Notes under the pieces: generated by a model
The model's input: the letters and a program-made list of their open reading frames with translations, nothing else
Database searches by the model: none
Told to the model about the DNA's origin: nothing
Shown: positions 8,416 to 17,839 of the stretch, piece by piece
Layout: every line of letters starts with the position of its first letter
How positions within the stretch are numbered: the stretch's first letter is position 1
Assembly (NCBI RefSeq): GCF_029760855.1
Contig: NZ_SOSI01000007.1
Location: 54,243 to 118,242, forward strand
Reading direction: 5' to 3'
From: Erythrobacter litoralis
GTDB taxonomy: Bacteria; Pseudomonadota; Alphaproteobacteria; Sphingomonadales; Sphingomonadaceae
Length of the DNA: 64,000 nucleotides
Position numbers and translations under genes: made by a program

Positions 8416-10379
8416 GGCGCCAGGGGGCCGAGCGCCTCTTTCAGATCGCCGAGCCACGGATCGAACGGTTTCCATGCATCCTGCCCCGACCGGTTGATCG
8501 GTCGGCGCACCTGTTCGCTGCTCGCCGTGCGAACCGCGCGTGCGGTTTGGTGGAAATCGAGGCAGGCATCTTCGAACGGCAGGCCGAGATAGTCGAGCAT
8601 CCGCCTCGTCTGGCCTTCGAGGTCATCGAGCACGTCTTCGTGCCGGACGCGCAGGACTTTGCCCGGAAGGACAGCGTCCCAATGGTCCATCAGGTCGACA
8701 TAGTCCCGATAATAGCGGCCGATCTCGGTCAGGCCGTAGGTGAAGTCCTGCCCTTCCGCGAATAGCTGCTTGAAGCCCGAGAAGCAGCAATCCATCGGCG
8801 CGCGCCGCGCATCGATGATTTTCGCATTTGGCAGGATCTGGTGAATGAGCCCGATATGACGAAAATTGTTCGGCATCTTGTCAATGAAAAACGGCGCATC
8901 GCCGCGGTGGATGCGGGTATCCTCGATGTATTTCGCACCGAACCGCTCGAGATCGTCTGCAGCCAGTTCGGGCAGGATTTCGGGATAGCGTGAGACACCC
9001 GCCTTGCGCCCCCGCAAGCGATGCGCGAGCGCCAGGATGTCGGGTAATTCCAGCGTACCATCGATCTGCGAATGGCTGGCGAGGATCTGTTCCAGAAGGG
9101 TTGAACCGGCACGAGGTAGTCCGAGAATGAAGATCGGATCGGGCGCCGGATGGCCCTTCCCCGCCTGCCTGTCGAACAGCTCGGGCGTGCAGACCGCCTT
9201 CTGCCGCGCCATCTCCTCGCTCATGCGATCGGCGCTGTACTGCGTCTGCGCACGCTTGAGGGCATTGCCCTCGCTGTAATGCTCAAAGCTCTCCTCGTAC
9301 TGCTCCCGGTCCTCCAGCGCCTTGGCGAGCGCGAAGGACAAGTGGACGCGGACCATGAACGGGAGGCCGGGCTGCTCCAGCCGTTCACGCATCGCCGCAA
9401 GTTCGTCGTCCGCGAAAATGTAGGTCTTGAGATTGGCCAGCGCATACCACGCATCGCCATGCGCGGGCGCTGCACCGATGGCCTCGCGGTAGCTTGCGAT
9501 CGCTTCGTCCTGCCGACCCATCGTCTTCAGGGCATGGCCCTTGCTGGTGAGCGTTGCCGGATCGTTTGGCAATGCTTCCAGCACCGCGTCGAACAGGGCG
9601 AACGCCCGTTCGTAATCGCCGGACTGCATGCTTTCGATAGCGAGCCGCGACTGGAATACGGGGCTTTCGGGATCACGGGCATACAGAGCTTCGGCTTCCG
9701 CCCGCGCCGCTTCGAACTTCTGCCGCCGACGCAGCGCATCGATATAGTCGAGCCGGAGCTGGATGTTATCCGGCGAAAACGCGGCGGCGCTTTCCAGCAG
9801 GAATTCCGCATCGTCGAGAATGCCGAGCCGAATGCCGATTTGCGCCAACAGCCGCATGCCTTCTACGTCGCGTGGATGGGCACGCAGGTAGTGCCGGCAT
9901 ACCTCCTCGGCGCGGATCAGCCGCCCTTCGTGAAGATGGTTGGAGACTGCGACGAGCTCGCGCGGCATGGCGCGCAGCCGCTCGAGTTGCGCGGTCGCCG
10001 CTTTCGCCTGGCCCGCACGACCCGCCGCGCTCTGTAGGTCCGCCAGCGCCCGCCAGCTCGCCTCCAGCGCCGGATTGTATTTCACCGCGCGGCCGTAGGC
10101 CTCGATCGCTTCCTCGCTGCGCCCCGCAGCGCGCGCAAGATGCCCCGCCTCCTGCCAAGCGCGGCCATATTCCGGCATCGCGGTATGCAATCGAGCGAGA
10201 TAGCGCGCGGCCTCTTCCGATCGGTCGAGATAGCGGCTCGCGACGGCGGCCATGTAGAGCGCCTCGCCATCTTCCCCGTCCTGCGAAAGCAAGGCTTCTG
10301 CATCCTGCAGGCCACGGCCGAAATCGCCGGCCTGCATGGCGCGCTGCGCGCTCGCCAACCTGTCTTCACGCGGTGTCAT
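8412..10379 (-). CDS. TPR-repeat sulfotransferase family protein
   Basis: 655-residue two-part protein. Residues 1 to about 370 are tetratricopeptide-like helical repeats (for example GEALYMAAVASRYLDRSEEA, then repeats near 85, 200, 240 and 280). From about 410 the sulfotransferase domain starts with IFILGLPRAGSTLLEQIL, the 5'-phosphosulfate loop that binds PAPS, followed by a FIDKMPNNFRHIGLIH segment and an IIDARRAPMDCCFSGFKQ segment resembling the 3'-phosphate site. Such proteins sulfate unknown acceptors, possibly proteins or polysaccharides. The catalytic residue is not certain. It follows the receptor gene on the same strand but beyond a clear terminator. Confidence 0.88.
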   Translation of the reverse strand: MTPREDRLASAQRAMQAGDFGRGLQDAEALLSQDGEDGEALYMAAVASRYLDRSEEAARYLARLHTAMPEYGRAWQEAGHLARAAGRSEEAIEAYGRAVKYNPALEASWRALADLQSAAGRAGQAKAATAQLERLRAMPRELVAVSNHLHEGRLIRAEEVCRHYLRAHPRDVEGMRLLAQIGIRLGILDDAEFLLESAAAFSPDNIQLRLDYIDALRRRQKFEAARAEAEALYARDPESPVFQSRLAIESMQSGDYERAFALFDAVLEALPNDPATLTSKGHALKTMGRQDEAIASYREAIGAAPAHGDAWYALANLKTYIFADDELAAMRERLEQPGLPFMVRVHLSFALAKALEDREQYEESFEHYSEGNALKRAQTQYSADRMSEEMARQKAVCTPELFDRQAGKGHPAPDPIFILGLPRAGSTLLEQILASHSQIDGTLELPDILALAHRLRGRKAGVSRYPEILPELAADDLERFGAKYIEDTRIHRGDAPFFIDKMPNNFRHIGLIHQILPNAKIIDARRAPMDCCFSGFKQLFAEGQDFTYGLTEIGRYYRDYVDLMDHWDAVLPGKVLRVRHEDVLDDLEGQTRRMLDYLGLPFEDACLDFHQTARAVRTASSEQVRRPINRSGQDAWKPFDPWLGDLKEALGPLAP

Positions 10380-10402
10380 GAATAGCTCGGTAGCATGAAA
10401 AA

Positions 10403-10446
10403 GGGCGGCGGGCAGAGGATTGGAAAAATCGCTCGGCCCGCCGCCC
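10403..10446 (-). terminator. Rho-independent terminator after the TonB-dependent receptor
   Basis: Perfect 11-bp inverted repeat (GGGCGGCGGGC / GCCCGCCGCCC) with a 22-base loop, 20 bases past the receptor stop. On the minus strand it is followed by five Ts, so it should end the receptor transcript before the sulfotransferase gene. Confidence 0.75.
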
Positions 10447-10466
10447 TCTTTGCTCTGATCAGCGTA

Positions 10467-13121
10467 TTAATAGTCGAACGATACGCGCAGTCCGACGGTT
10501 AGCGGACGGTTATAGACCACGCGCTTCGCATCGTAGACGAAGCTGCCGGAGATCGGCGCGCGTTCGTCGAACAGGTTCTGTCCGAACACTTCGGCCGACC
10601 AGCGATCGGCTTCCACGCCGACGGCGAGGTTGGTGAGGAAATAGCTGTCGAGTTCGATATTGTTGATATCGATCACGTCGCTTTGCTTCGACGCTGAATA
10701 GCTGATCTGCGGCTGCACATAGGCATCGAGAGCGGTGTTCAGCCCGAACTCGTACCGTGCGCGCAGATTGCCCTGGAAGGACGGGGCGAAAGCAAGGTCG
10801 GACCCTGCCTGCACATCGTCCGTCGGGGTAAGCACTTCGGTAATCTCGGTATCCAGGATCGAGAACGCGCCTGTTACGGTGAGGCCTTCCAGCGCGTATG
10901 GCGCATAAGTGAAGTCGGCCTCGACCCCCTTGATCTCCGCATTCGCCGCATTGTCCGAGAAGAACAGGTTGGTGATGCTGGGATCGAAGATCGTCGTCTG
11001 CAGGTTGCTTATATCGACGTAGAACGCGCTGCCGTTGAAGCGTAGCTGCCGGTCGAGCAGCTCCATCTTCCAGCCGATCTCGTAGTTCTGCACCTCGTCG
11101 GTCTCGAGCTCGAACGGCACGGTGAAGCCGTTCGGACCCTGCGCGCCGCCGGGACGATTGAGCAGTCCGGGGCGGAAGCCTTCCGAATAGGTCGCGTAGA
11201 ACAACAGGTCCTCGCTCGGCGTGAAGTTCACCGTGCCCTTGACGATCACGCCCTCGCTCTCCGCTTTGTCGGGCGCGCGTACGGCGGCGAACACCTGCCG
11301 CGCCTGCGCTTCGCTAAGGCCAGCCGCCTGAATGTCTTCGAGGCTATCATCAAGTGTGAAGGTCTGGCGAAGGTCGGCGTTGCAGGAGTTGATGAACGTA
11401 TAGCTGCCATCGCCGTCGTACAGGTCGTTCAGATCGGTACCGAAGGCATTGGCGTCCTGCGCGGCCCCGCTGTTGCAGAACGAACCGTTGGCGCTGCCTT
11501 CCAAATCGACCGCGACATCGTAATAGCGCGCGCCGAACGTGACCGATAGGAGGTCGGGCAAGACATCGAAGCTGGCTTCGCCGAAAATGCCGAATTGCTC
11601 GTCCGTCCGCTTGATGTCGTTGCGGAAGATCACGCCCTGCGGAAACGGACCCGGATCGCTGGTATAGCCCGGGAAGGGGAAGTTCGGCGCGAACGGTCCG
11701 AACGGATCGGCGATCGCGCTGCCGGGATAGGTGAAGTCATTGCGTTCGCGCAGCTCCAGCTCCGAATAGAACACACCTGCGGTTGCACGCAGGCGGTTTT
11801 GTTCTGGTGTGCTGACGCGGAATTCCTGCGTGAACACGGTCGTGTCGCTGTTGGAATCGACGAAAGTCGCGGGCGATTGGCACGTGCCGCTCGGATCGTC
11901 ATCGCCGGGATAGGTCACCGACCCATCGCAGATGTAATAGGGCAGGTACTGGCCGACGAAAAGGTAGTCTGTATAGTCGACCTTCTGCACCGTTTCACGG
12001 TCGGTGTAAGCGCCCGAATAGATCACATCGAGCATCGCGAGGCGGCCTTCGACCGTCCAGGCGGTGTTCGAGAAATCGTCGTTCAGGCGTTCGTCGCTAT
12101 AACGCTGGATGGCGAGTTCGTCGGTGCCGAGATCGGGATCGGCGAAAAACACACCGTCCGTCTCCAAGCTCTGGCGCGAATGCGCGAGGGTGACGCGCCA
12201 GTCCGGATTGATCTCGTACAGCGCGGTGAGGCGCATGCCGGAATATTGCGCATCGTTGAAATCGTCTTCCACCAGCGCGCTGTTGTTCGCCGCAATGAAA
12301 TCGACATCGGAAAGATCGGCATCGGCCTGGAAGCCCGCACGATTGGCGGCAACCGGCACGCCGTTGTCGCGGATCGTGCCTTCGGGGCGGAAGCGGGCGC
12401 TTTCGCGCAGCGTCTGCGTGCCCGGCACATTATCGATGTAGCCGCCCTGATCGTCGAGATAGACGACACCCCGCAAGGCAAGGCTGTCGGTCACCGGGAT
12501 ATTGACGACGCCCTCGGCCTTGTAGCTCTGATCGCCGCCCTTGGTGAAGGACGTGGAAACCGTGCCGCTCGCTTCGAATATGCCGAGGCGCGGCTTGTTG
12601 GTGATAAGGCGAATGACACCGGCCTGCGAACTCGCACCAAACAGCGTGCCCTGCGGCCCCGAAAGCACCTCGATCCGCTCAAGATCGGCGGCATATACGT
12701 CGAGGTTACGCCCCGGCAGCGAAAGCGGCTGCTCGTCGAGATAGAGGGCAACGTTCGGCGCGAGGCCGGCGACGCCTGCGGTCGTCAGGTTCGGCGTGGT
12801 CGAGGCGAGGCCGCGAATGTAGATCGTGTTCTGCCCCGGCCCGCTGCCCCCTGCGGTGACGGTGGGAAGCTGCACGAGATAATCGTCGAACGTGTTGACG
12901 TTGAGCTGGTCGAGCTGCTCCTCGCCGAGCGCCTGCACCGAAACCGGCACGTCCTGAAGATCTTCGCTGCGGCGCTGCGCCGTCACGACAATGGTCGGAA
13001 CCCCGCCCTGACGCTCGACTGCCGGCGGTGTTGCGGGAGCGCTATCCTGCGCAAAAGCGGCGGGCGCGCCTAGCGCAGTCGCCAGCGCGCCGACGGAAAC
13101 GCCGGTTACGAATTTGAGCAT
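10467..13121 (-). CDS. TonB-dependent outer-membrane receptor
   Basis: 884-residue outer-membrane transporter. A signal peptide (LATALGAPAAFAQ) should be cleaved near residue 25; a TonB box (TIVVTAQRRSED) follows, then the plug domain with IYIRGLAS and RIEVLSGPQGTLFGASSQAG, then the 22-strand barrel ending in SFDY with a terminal aromatic residue. No STN signalling domain is present and no sigma/anti-sigma pair is adjacent. The barrel has two cysteine pairs in predicted outer loops and an acidic DLYDGDGSY loop. It is the sphingomonad type often used for iron complexes or carbon compounds; the ligand cannot be told. ATG 13121 has AAGGGA seven bases upstream. Confidence 0.92.
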   Translation of the reverse strand: MLKFVTGVSVGALATALGAPAAFAQDSAPATPPAVERQGGVPTIVVTAQRRSEDLQDVPVSVQALGEEQLDQLNVNTFDDYLVQLPTVTAGGSGPGQNTIYIRGLASTTPNLTTAGVAGLAPNVALYLDEQPLSLPGRNLDVYAADLERIEVLSGPQGTLFGASSQAGVIRLITNKPRLGIFEASGTVSTSFTKGGDQSYKAEGVVNIPVTDSLALRGVVYLDDQGGYIDNVPGTQTLRESARFRPEGTIRDNGVPVAANRAGFQADADLSDVDFIAANNSALVEDDFNDAQYSGMRLTALYEINPDWRVTLAHSRQSLETDGVFFADPDLGTDELAIQRYSDERLNDDFSNTAWTVEGRLAMLDVIYSGAYTDRETVQKVDYTDYLFVGQYLPYYICDGSVTYPGDDDPSGTCQSPATFVDSNSDTTVFTQEFRVSTPEQNRLRATAGVFYSELELRERNDFTYPGSAIADPFGPFAPNFPFPGYTSDPGPFPQGVIFRNDIKRTDEQFGIFGEASFDVLPDLLSVTFGARYYDVAVDLEGSANGSFCNSGAAQDANAFGTDLNDLYDGDGSYTFINSCNADLRQTFTLDDSLEDIQAAGLSEAQARQVFAAVRAPDKAESEGVIVKGTVNFTPSEDLLFYATYSEGFRPGLLNRPGGAQGPNGFTVPFELETDEVQNYEIGWKMELLDRQLRFNGSAFYVDISNLQTTIFDPSITNLFFSDNAANAEIKGVEADFTYAPYALEGLTVTGAFSILDTEITEVLTPTDDVQAGSDLAFAPSFQGNLRARYEFGLNTALDAYVQPQISYSASKQSDVIDINNIELDSYFLTNLAVGVEADRWSAEVFGQNLFDERAPISGSFVYDAKRVVYNRPLTVGLRVSFDY

Positions 13122-13324
13122 GTCTGTGTCCCTTGTTGATTTGCGGACCACGCGCGACAACGAGGCCCGGAACGGACCTAAAGCGCCTGATTTTGCGTGG
13201 ACCGCCTAACTAGAAACGGGACCGCGAGCTGGCCACCGCCTGACCTTGGGATACGCAGTCTTGCCAGGAAACTGTGGCCTCTAGATCACAGATTCGACCG
13301 AGAACTGCGGCTTTCAGATGCGCG
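13122..13324. other. 203-base leader region between BCCT and receptor genes
   Basis: No gene seen. It must carry the receptor promoter on the minus strand, but I cannot point to a convincing -35/-10 pair. A short inverted repeat CTGTG...CACAG lies near 13273-13292 and could be an operator; this is weak. Confidence 0.3.
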
Positions 13325-14995
13325 TCAAGCTTTGATTTCATCCGTCGTCACTGCAACACCATGGCGCAATCGCACTAGATCGAACACGATTGCCTTCAAG
13401 ATTGCGACCAGCATGAGTGCCGTCACGAATGAAAACGGCAGGGCTCCGATGATCATCGTAACCCGGATAGCGTCGATCCCGCCCAAGATCAGCATGCTGC
13501 CCACGATCAGGGCAAGCGAAGCGCCCCAGAACAGGATATGGCGCCGCCTGCGACCGTCCGTTTCACCTGCACCGTTTATCGTGTTGACGATCAGGATCGC
13601 ACTGTCCGCCGACGTCACGAGATAGGTAATCAGCAGCACGACGACCAGGCCCGTGACCAGCGTCATCGCGAGAGGGGAAAGCATGACGGAGAGTGTGGCG
13701 AAGAGTTGATCCGATATCGGTGCATCTACGATGGTGCCGTTGGCTACCCCGCCAAGTTCGAGTTCGATCGCCGTTCCCCCGGCAAGTGCCATCCAGACGA
13801 AACACAGGAGCGAGGGGACGAGGATCACGCCGAGGACGTATTCCCGGATTGTCCGGCCCCGCGATATCCGCGCGACGAACATCCCCACGAATGGCGCGAA
13901 GGCGATCCACCATGCCCAGTAGAATACCGTCCAGTCGAGCTGCCATTGCATGAGCGCCTCGCCAACGGGTGTCCCATCGGACATGAAATGGGTCAATGAC
14001 GTCGGCACGACCTTGGCGAGATAGGTCAGCAATCCCGTTCCCAGTAATTCGAGACCGAAGAAGCCGGCACCCACGAAAAGGAACAGGGCAAGCAGTGCGA
14101 ACGACAATATGAGATTGATGTTCGAGAGCCATTTGATCCCCTTGCCGACCCCGGACATCGCACTCAGGGTCGATGCGCCGACCAGCAATACGAGAGATAC
14201 GATGATCGCAAGGGCGGACGATGTTCCGTCGTCGTCGAGGAGGATATCGGACGCTCCCAGCCGCGCTGCGCCCGCAATGAACTGTTCGACGCCCAGCCCC
14301 ATCGTTACCGCGACGCCCAAGAGTGTGGCAACCACTGCCACCACATCGACGATATGACCGGCAATGCCCGACATCGCCCTTCCGAAAAGCGGAGCCAGCG
14401 CCGATCGGATCGTAAGCGGAAGCCCGCGCCGATAGGCGACATAGCCGATCGCCAGTCCGACAAGGGCATAGGTCGCCCACGCCGCGATGCCCCAGTGCAG
14501 GAATGTGTAGAGATAGGCAGAAGGAACCGCCTCCGCCGAACGAGCTGCCACGGATCCATCGATGATGGCGGGATTGTTCGAAAAATGCGCCATCGGCTCC
14601 CCGACTGCGTAAGTCAGCATGCCGATCCCGATGCCTGCACCGAACAGCATCGAAAACCACGAAAGCCGCGAGAATTCAGGCTGCTCGTCGTCCAGGCCGA
14701 TACGAAGGCGTCCGGTCATCGGTATCAGGGCAAGCGCAAGACAGACGGCCATGATCGCCGCGACGAGATAGATGTACCATCCTGCAAATTCCCGGATTAT
14801 CGAACTGTTCACCGCGTCCAGCGTCTCGGCTGCGTTCACCGGAAAGAAGATCGCCCAGACGATCAGCAGTGTGATGACGATCTTGCCGGGAATTGTGACC
14901 TGGCGGCTGAACCCGTCGTAAAAGCCGCGCTCGGCCGTCGCGATCGGCAGGTCGACAAGCGGGGGCGCGATGCGGTGATCGCTATCGGATGACAT
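13325..14995 (-). CDS. BCCT-family betaine/carnitine/choline-type transporter
   Basis: 556-residue secondary transporter with twelve predicted helices. The family signature is clear: LDWTVFYWAWWIAFAPF followed by VARISRGRTIREYV near residues 340-375, which holds the tryptophan box that binds quaternary ammonium groups. A glycine-rich FGAGIGIGML stretch in helix 3 matches the unwound binding segment of BetP. Relatives take up glycine betaine, choline or related compounds with sodium or protons. ATG 14995 has AGAGG nine bases upstream; the longer open frame reaches across the tRNA gene and is not coding. It lies upstream of the receptor in the same direction. Confidence 0.9.
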   Translation of the reverse strand: MSSDSDHRIAPPLVDLPIATAERGFYDGFSRQVTIPGKIVITLLIVWAIFFPVNAAETLDAVNSSIIREFAGWYIYLVAAIMAVCLALALIPMTGRLRIGLDDEQPEFSRLSWFSMLFGAGIGIGMLTYAVGEPMAHFSNNPAIIDGSVAARSAEAVPSAYLYTFLHWGIAAWATYALVGLAIGYVAYRRGLPLTIRSALAPLFGRAMSGIAGHIVDVVAVVATLLGVAVTMGLGVEQFIAGAARLGASDILLDDDGTSSALAIIVSLVLLVGASTLSAMSGVGKGIKWLSNINLILSFALLALFLFVGAGFFGLELLGTGLLTYLAKVVPTSLTHFMSDGTPVGEALMQWQLDWTVFYWAWWIAFAPFVGMFVARISRGRTIREYVLGVILVPSLLCFVWMALAGGTAIELELGGVANGTIVDAPISDQLFATLSVMLSPLAMTLVTGLVVVLLITYLVTSADSAILIVNTINGAGETDGRRRRHILFWGASLALIVGSMLILGGIDAIRVTMIIGALPFSFVTALMLVAILKAIVFDLVRLRHGVAVTTDEIKA

Positions 14996-15240
14996 GTTGG
15001 CAAACCTCTCGCCCGGCGGAACCGCCGAATGCTGCATGGTGAGGAACTTGATATAGGTTACTAGCGGATGCATCGCAGAGGTCAAACCGAGGGCGTGGCA
15101 CACGCCTGAGCCAGATCTCACCGGCTTACTCTTTCTTACAGCAATAAAGGGGGTCCGTTGCGGCATCCCAAACGATTGCGAGCGACCGCTGGTGACACGG
15201 CAACTCGGCTCGCCGGCGCGGTCGGTATTTTGAGGGAATG

Positions 15241-15315
15241 TGGTGCTGCTGGGGAGGATTGAACTCCCGGCCTCACCCTTACCAAGGGTGCGCTCTACCA
15301 CTGAGCTACAGCAGC
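15241..15315 (-). tRNA. tRNA-Thr (anticodon GGT)
   Basis: 75 bases on the minus strand fold as a full cloverleaf: acceptor GCTGCTG/CAGCAGC, D arm GCTC...GAGC, anticodon arm CACCC-TTGGTAA-GGGTG with GGT at positions 34-36, T arm GGGAG-TTCAATC-CTCCC, discriminator A and encoded CCA. It decodes ACC and ACU threonine codons. Confidence 0.96.
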
Positions 15316-15357
15316 ATCGACCGCCGCGACCACGTGCCGCGGGGGTGAAGGCGCGGC

Positions 15358-15385
15358 CTATTGTCGCGAAGGGCCGCAAAGTCAA
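15358..15385 (-). promoter_or_regulatory. Likely promoter of tRNA-Thr
   Basis: Minus-strand TTGACT (15385-15380) and CAATAG (15363-15358) are separated by 16 bases, close to the housekeeping sigma consensus. The predicted start is about 35-40 bases before the mature tRNA 5' end. Confidence 0.55.
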
Positions 15386-15431
15386 CCTTCTCGCTTGAAG
15401 CGCCGCGCGATTTTCGCGAAAGCGGCATGCG

Positions 15432-15572
15432 ATGAGCGACCCGAACGACAAGGCCAGCCGCGAAGAACGCCTCGCTGCCAAGCTGCGCGAGAATTTGCGG
15501 CGCCGCAAGGCGCAAAGCCGCGACCTGCGCGATTCGGATGGCGCACTTCCAAAACCGGACGCGGATCGCTAA
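15432..15572 (+). CDS. Small conserved-looking basic protein, function unknown
   Basis: 46-residue open frame (MSDPNDKASREERLAAKLRE, then RRRKAQSRDLRD and an acidic tail ending DADR). It is strongly charged, probably helical, with no signal peptide or membrane segment. Codon use is GC-biased at third positions like its neighbours, which supports coding. Its stop is 32 bases before gpmA in the same direction, so it may be the first gene of that operon. I recall similar short proteins next to gpmA in other sphingomonads but cannot verify that here. Function unknown. Confidence 0.6.
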   Translation: MSDPNDKASREERLAAKLRENLRRRKAQSRDLRDSDGALPKPDADR

Positions 15573-15604
15573 CCCCGCCCCTCCCTTCGCGAAACGGAGC
15601 CTGC

Positions 15605-16291
15605 ATGACCAAACTGATCCTGATCCGCCATGGCCAGAGCGAATGGAATCTCGCCAACCGTTTCACCGGATGGTGGGATGTCGACGTGACCGAAAAAGGC
15701 GTCGAGGAAGCGAAGGAAGCGGGGCGGCTGCTGAAGGAAAAGGACGTCCTGCCCACCCTCGCCTTCACCAGCGTGCAGAAACGCGCGATCAAGACGATGA
15801 ACATCGCGCTGGAAGAATGCGACCGGCTATGGATCCCCGTCCGCCGGGACTGGCACCTGAACGAGCGGCATTACGGCGGGCTCACGGGTCTCAACAAGCA
15901 GGAAACGCGCGACAAGCATGGGGACGAACAGGTGCACATCTGGCGCCGCAGCTACGACGTGCCGCCGCCGGAAATGGAAGCCGGCAACGCCTACGACATG
16001 ACGGACGATCCGCGCTATGCCGGCATCGACATCCCGAACACCGAAAGCCTGAAGCTCACGATCGAGCGCGTGCTGCCCTATTGGGAACGCGAAATCCTGC
16101 CGGAAGTCGCCAAGGGCGAGACCGTGATAATCTCGGCTCATGGGAACAGCCTGCGCGCGCTGGTGAAGCATCTGTCGAACATCTCGGACGACGAGATCAC
16201 CGGCCTCGAAATCCCCACCGGCCAGCCGATCGCATACGAGTTCGACGGCGCACAGGTCGCGGGCGAGCGCTACTACCTCAAGGATAGCTGA
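15605..16291 (+). CDS. gpmA: 2,3-bisphosphoglycerate-dependent phosphoglycerate mutase
   Basis: 228-residue cofactor-dependent mutase interconverting 3- and 2-phosphoglycerate in glycolysis. The phosphohistidine motif [10 protein letters not shown] puts the catalytic histidine at residue 9; the [14 protein letters not shown] segment holds the catalytic glutamate; [10 protein letters not shown] holds the second histidine. Length and the long NKQET insertion fit the dimeric/tetrameric GpmA class rather than small broad-specificity phosphatases. ATG 15605 starts right at the conserved [10 protein letters not shown]. It precedes purE by two bases. Confidence 0.95.
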   Translation: MTKLILIRHGQSEWNLANRFTGWWDVDVTEKGVEEAKEAGRLLKEKDVLPTLAFTSVQKRAIKTMNIALEECDRLWIPVRRDWHLNERHYGGLTGLNKQETRDKHGDEQVHIWRRSYDVPPPEMEAGNAYDMTDDPRYAGIDIPNTESLKLTIERVLPYWEREILPEVAKGETVIISAHGNSLRALVKHLSNISDDEITGLEIPTGQPIAYEFDGAQVAGERYYLKDS

Positions 16292-16293
16292 GC

Positions 16294-16776
16294 ATGACCG
16301 CCGAAGTCGCCGTGGTGATGGGCAGCCAGTCCGACTGGCCGACCATGAAATGTGCCGCCGAAGTATTGGCGGAACTTGGCGTTGCGGCGGACGTGCGGAT
16401 CGTCTCGGCCCATCGCACGCCAGACCGGATGTACGATTTCGCCCGCGCAGCCGGAGGCGAGGGTTTCAAGGTCATTATCGCCGGCGCAGGCGGCGCGGCG
16501 CACCTGCCCGGCATGATCGCGGCGCTGACGCATATCCCGGTGCTCGGCGTGCCGGTGCGATCGAAAGCGCTGTCGGGCGAGGACAGCCTGCTTTCCATCG
16601 TGCAGATGCCCGCAGGCGTGCCGGTGGGCACGCTGGCGATCGGCGAGGCGGGGGCCACAAATGCAGGCCTCCTCGCCGCCGCGATCATTGCGAATGAGGA
16701 TAAGGCTTTGGCCGGTCGGCTGAAGGCATGGCGGCAGGCGCGCAGCGATGCCGTAGCGGACCGGCCGTCGGATTGA
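16294..16776 (+). CDS. purE: N5-carboxyaminoimidazole ribonucleotide mutase
   Basis: 160-residue class I PurE of purine synthesis, converting N5-CAIR made by PurK to CAIR. The signature [13 protein letters not shown] is at residues 7-19, followed by [15 protein letters not shown], the mobile catalytic histidine loop, and [14 protein letters not shown] full-length match to the octameric bacterial form. It sits between gpmA (2-base gap) and purK (7-base gap) in one transcription unit, which places both steps of CAIR formation together. Confidence 0.97.
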   Translation: MTAEVAVVMGSQSDWPTMKCAAEVLAELGVAADVRIVSAHRTPDRMYDFARAAGGEGFKVIIAGAGGAAHLPGMIAALTHIPVLGVPVRSKALSGEDSLLSIVQMPAGVPVGTLAIGEAGATNAGLLAAAIIANEDKALAGRLKAWRQARSDAVADRPSD

Positions 16777-16783
16777 GTATACG

Positions 16784-17839
16784 GTGCTGAAACGCGGTTC
16801 CACCATCGGCGTTTTCGGCGGCGGCCAGCTCGGCCGGATGATGGCGGCTGCCGCTGCTCCGCTCGGCTATCGTTGCATCGGATACGCGCCGGAGGGCGAC
16901 AACGTCGCCGCGCTGCTGTGCAGCGATTTCGTTACCGCCGAATGGGACGACGAAGCGGCCTTGGCGGATTTCGCAAGCCGGTGCGACGTCGTTACGTGGG
17001 AGTTCGAGAACGTCCCCGTCGCCACCGCCCGCGCCATCCCGCAAGGGGGTATCTTCCCGCCCCCGGCCGCGCTCGAAACCGCGCAGGACCGCTTGAATGA
17101 GAAGCGCTTCGTCGAGGTTCTGGGCGGGCGGACGGCACCCTATGTCCCGGTCGACAGCCGCGCCGATCTGGACGCGGCGCTCGATACAATCGGCCTCCCT
17201 GCTATCCTCAAGACCCGGCGCGACGGGTATGACGGCAAGGGCCAATGGCGCATCCATTCGGCTGATGACGCCGCGATAGACCTGCCCGCTGCGCCCACCA
17301 TACTCGAAGGATTCGTCACGTTCGAGGCCGAGTTTTCGATCGTGCTGGTGCGAGGTCAGGACGGTGAGATGCGGGTATGGGATTCGACACGCAACATCCA
17401 TGAAGACGGAGTCTTATCCGCCTCGCAATTTCCTGCCGGCCCGCAGATCGAGGCACAGGTGGACGAAGCGCGCGCGCTGGCGAAAAAGGTTGCGCAGAAA
17501 CTCGGCTATGTCGGCGTGCTGACGCTCGAATTTTTCGCCACCGACGATGGTCCGGTGTTCAACGAGATGGCCCCCCGAGTCCACAATTCGGGCCATTGGA
17601 CAATCGAGGGCGCGGCGACCAGCCAGTTTGAGAACCACATTCGCGCCGTTGCGGGTCTGCCGCTGGGCAATACGCGAACGGTCGCCAAAGCGGTCGAGAT
17701 GCGCAACATCCTGGGGTCGGACATCGAAAGCGCCCATGCATTGCTCGATGACGGCGACACGCATCTGCACGATTACGGCAAGTCCGATATCCGCGAGGGA
17801 CGCAAGATGGGCCACGTTACACGATTGGCGCGGCGATGA
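16784..17839 (+). CDS. purK: N5-carboxyaminoimidazole ribonucleotide synthase
   Basis: 351-residue ATP-grasp enzyme that carboxylates AIR to N5-CAIR with ATP and bicarbonate, feeding PurE. It opens with IGVFGGGQLGRMMA (the dinucleotide-like N-terminal turn), has the KTRRDGYDGKGQW ATP-binding loop near residue 145 and the NEMAPRVHNSGHWTIEGA signature near residue 262. The start is GTG at 16784; no ATG lies at the right place. The stop overlaps folA by four bases. Confidence 0.96.
   Translation: MLKRGSTIGVFGGGQLGRMMAAAAAPLGYRCIGYAPEGDNVAALLCSDFVTAEWDDEAALADFASRCDVVTWEFENVPVATARAIPQGGIFPPPAALETAQDRLNEKRFVEVLGGRTAPYVPVDSRADLDAALDTIGLPAILKTRRDGYDGKGQWRIHSADDAAIDLPAAPTILEGFVTFEAEFSIVLVRGQDGEMRVWDSTRNIHEDGVLSASQFPAGPQIEAQVDEARALAKKVAQKLGYVGVLTLEFFATDDGPVFNEMAPRVHNSGHWTIEGAATSQFENHIRAVAGLPLGNTRTVAKAVEMRNILGSDIESAHALLDDGDTHLHDYGKSDIREGRKMGHVTRLARR

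Noticed and set aside
11595..13073. 492-codon plus-strand open frame
   Set aside because: Antisense of the TonB receptor, arginine- and alanine-rich, no motif.
13325..15508. BCCT gene extended to base 15508
   Set aside because: The extension runs through the tRNA-Thr gene; ATG 14995 has a proper Shine-Dalgarno and family-like start.
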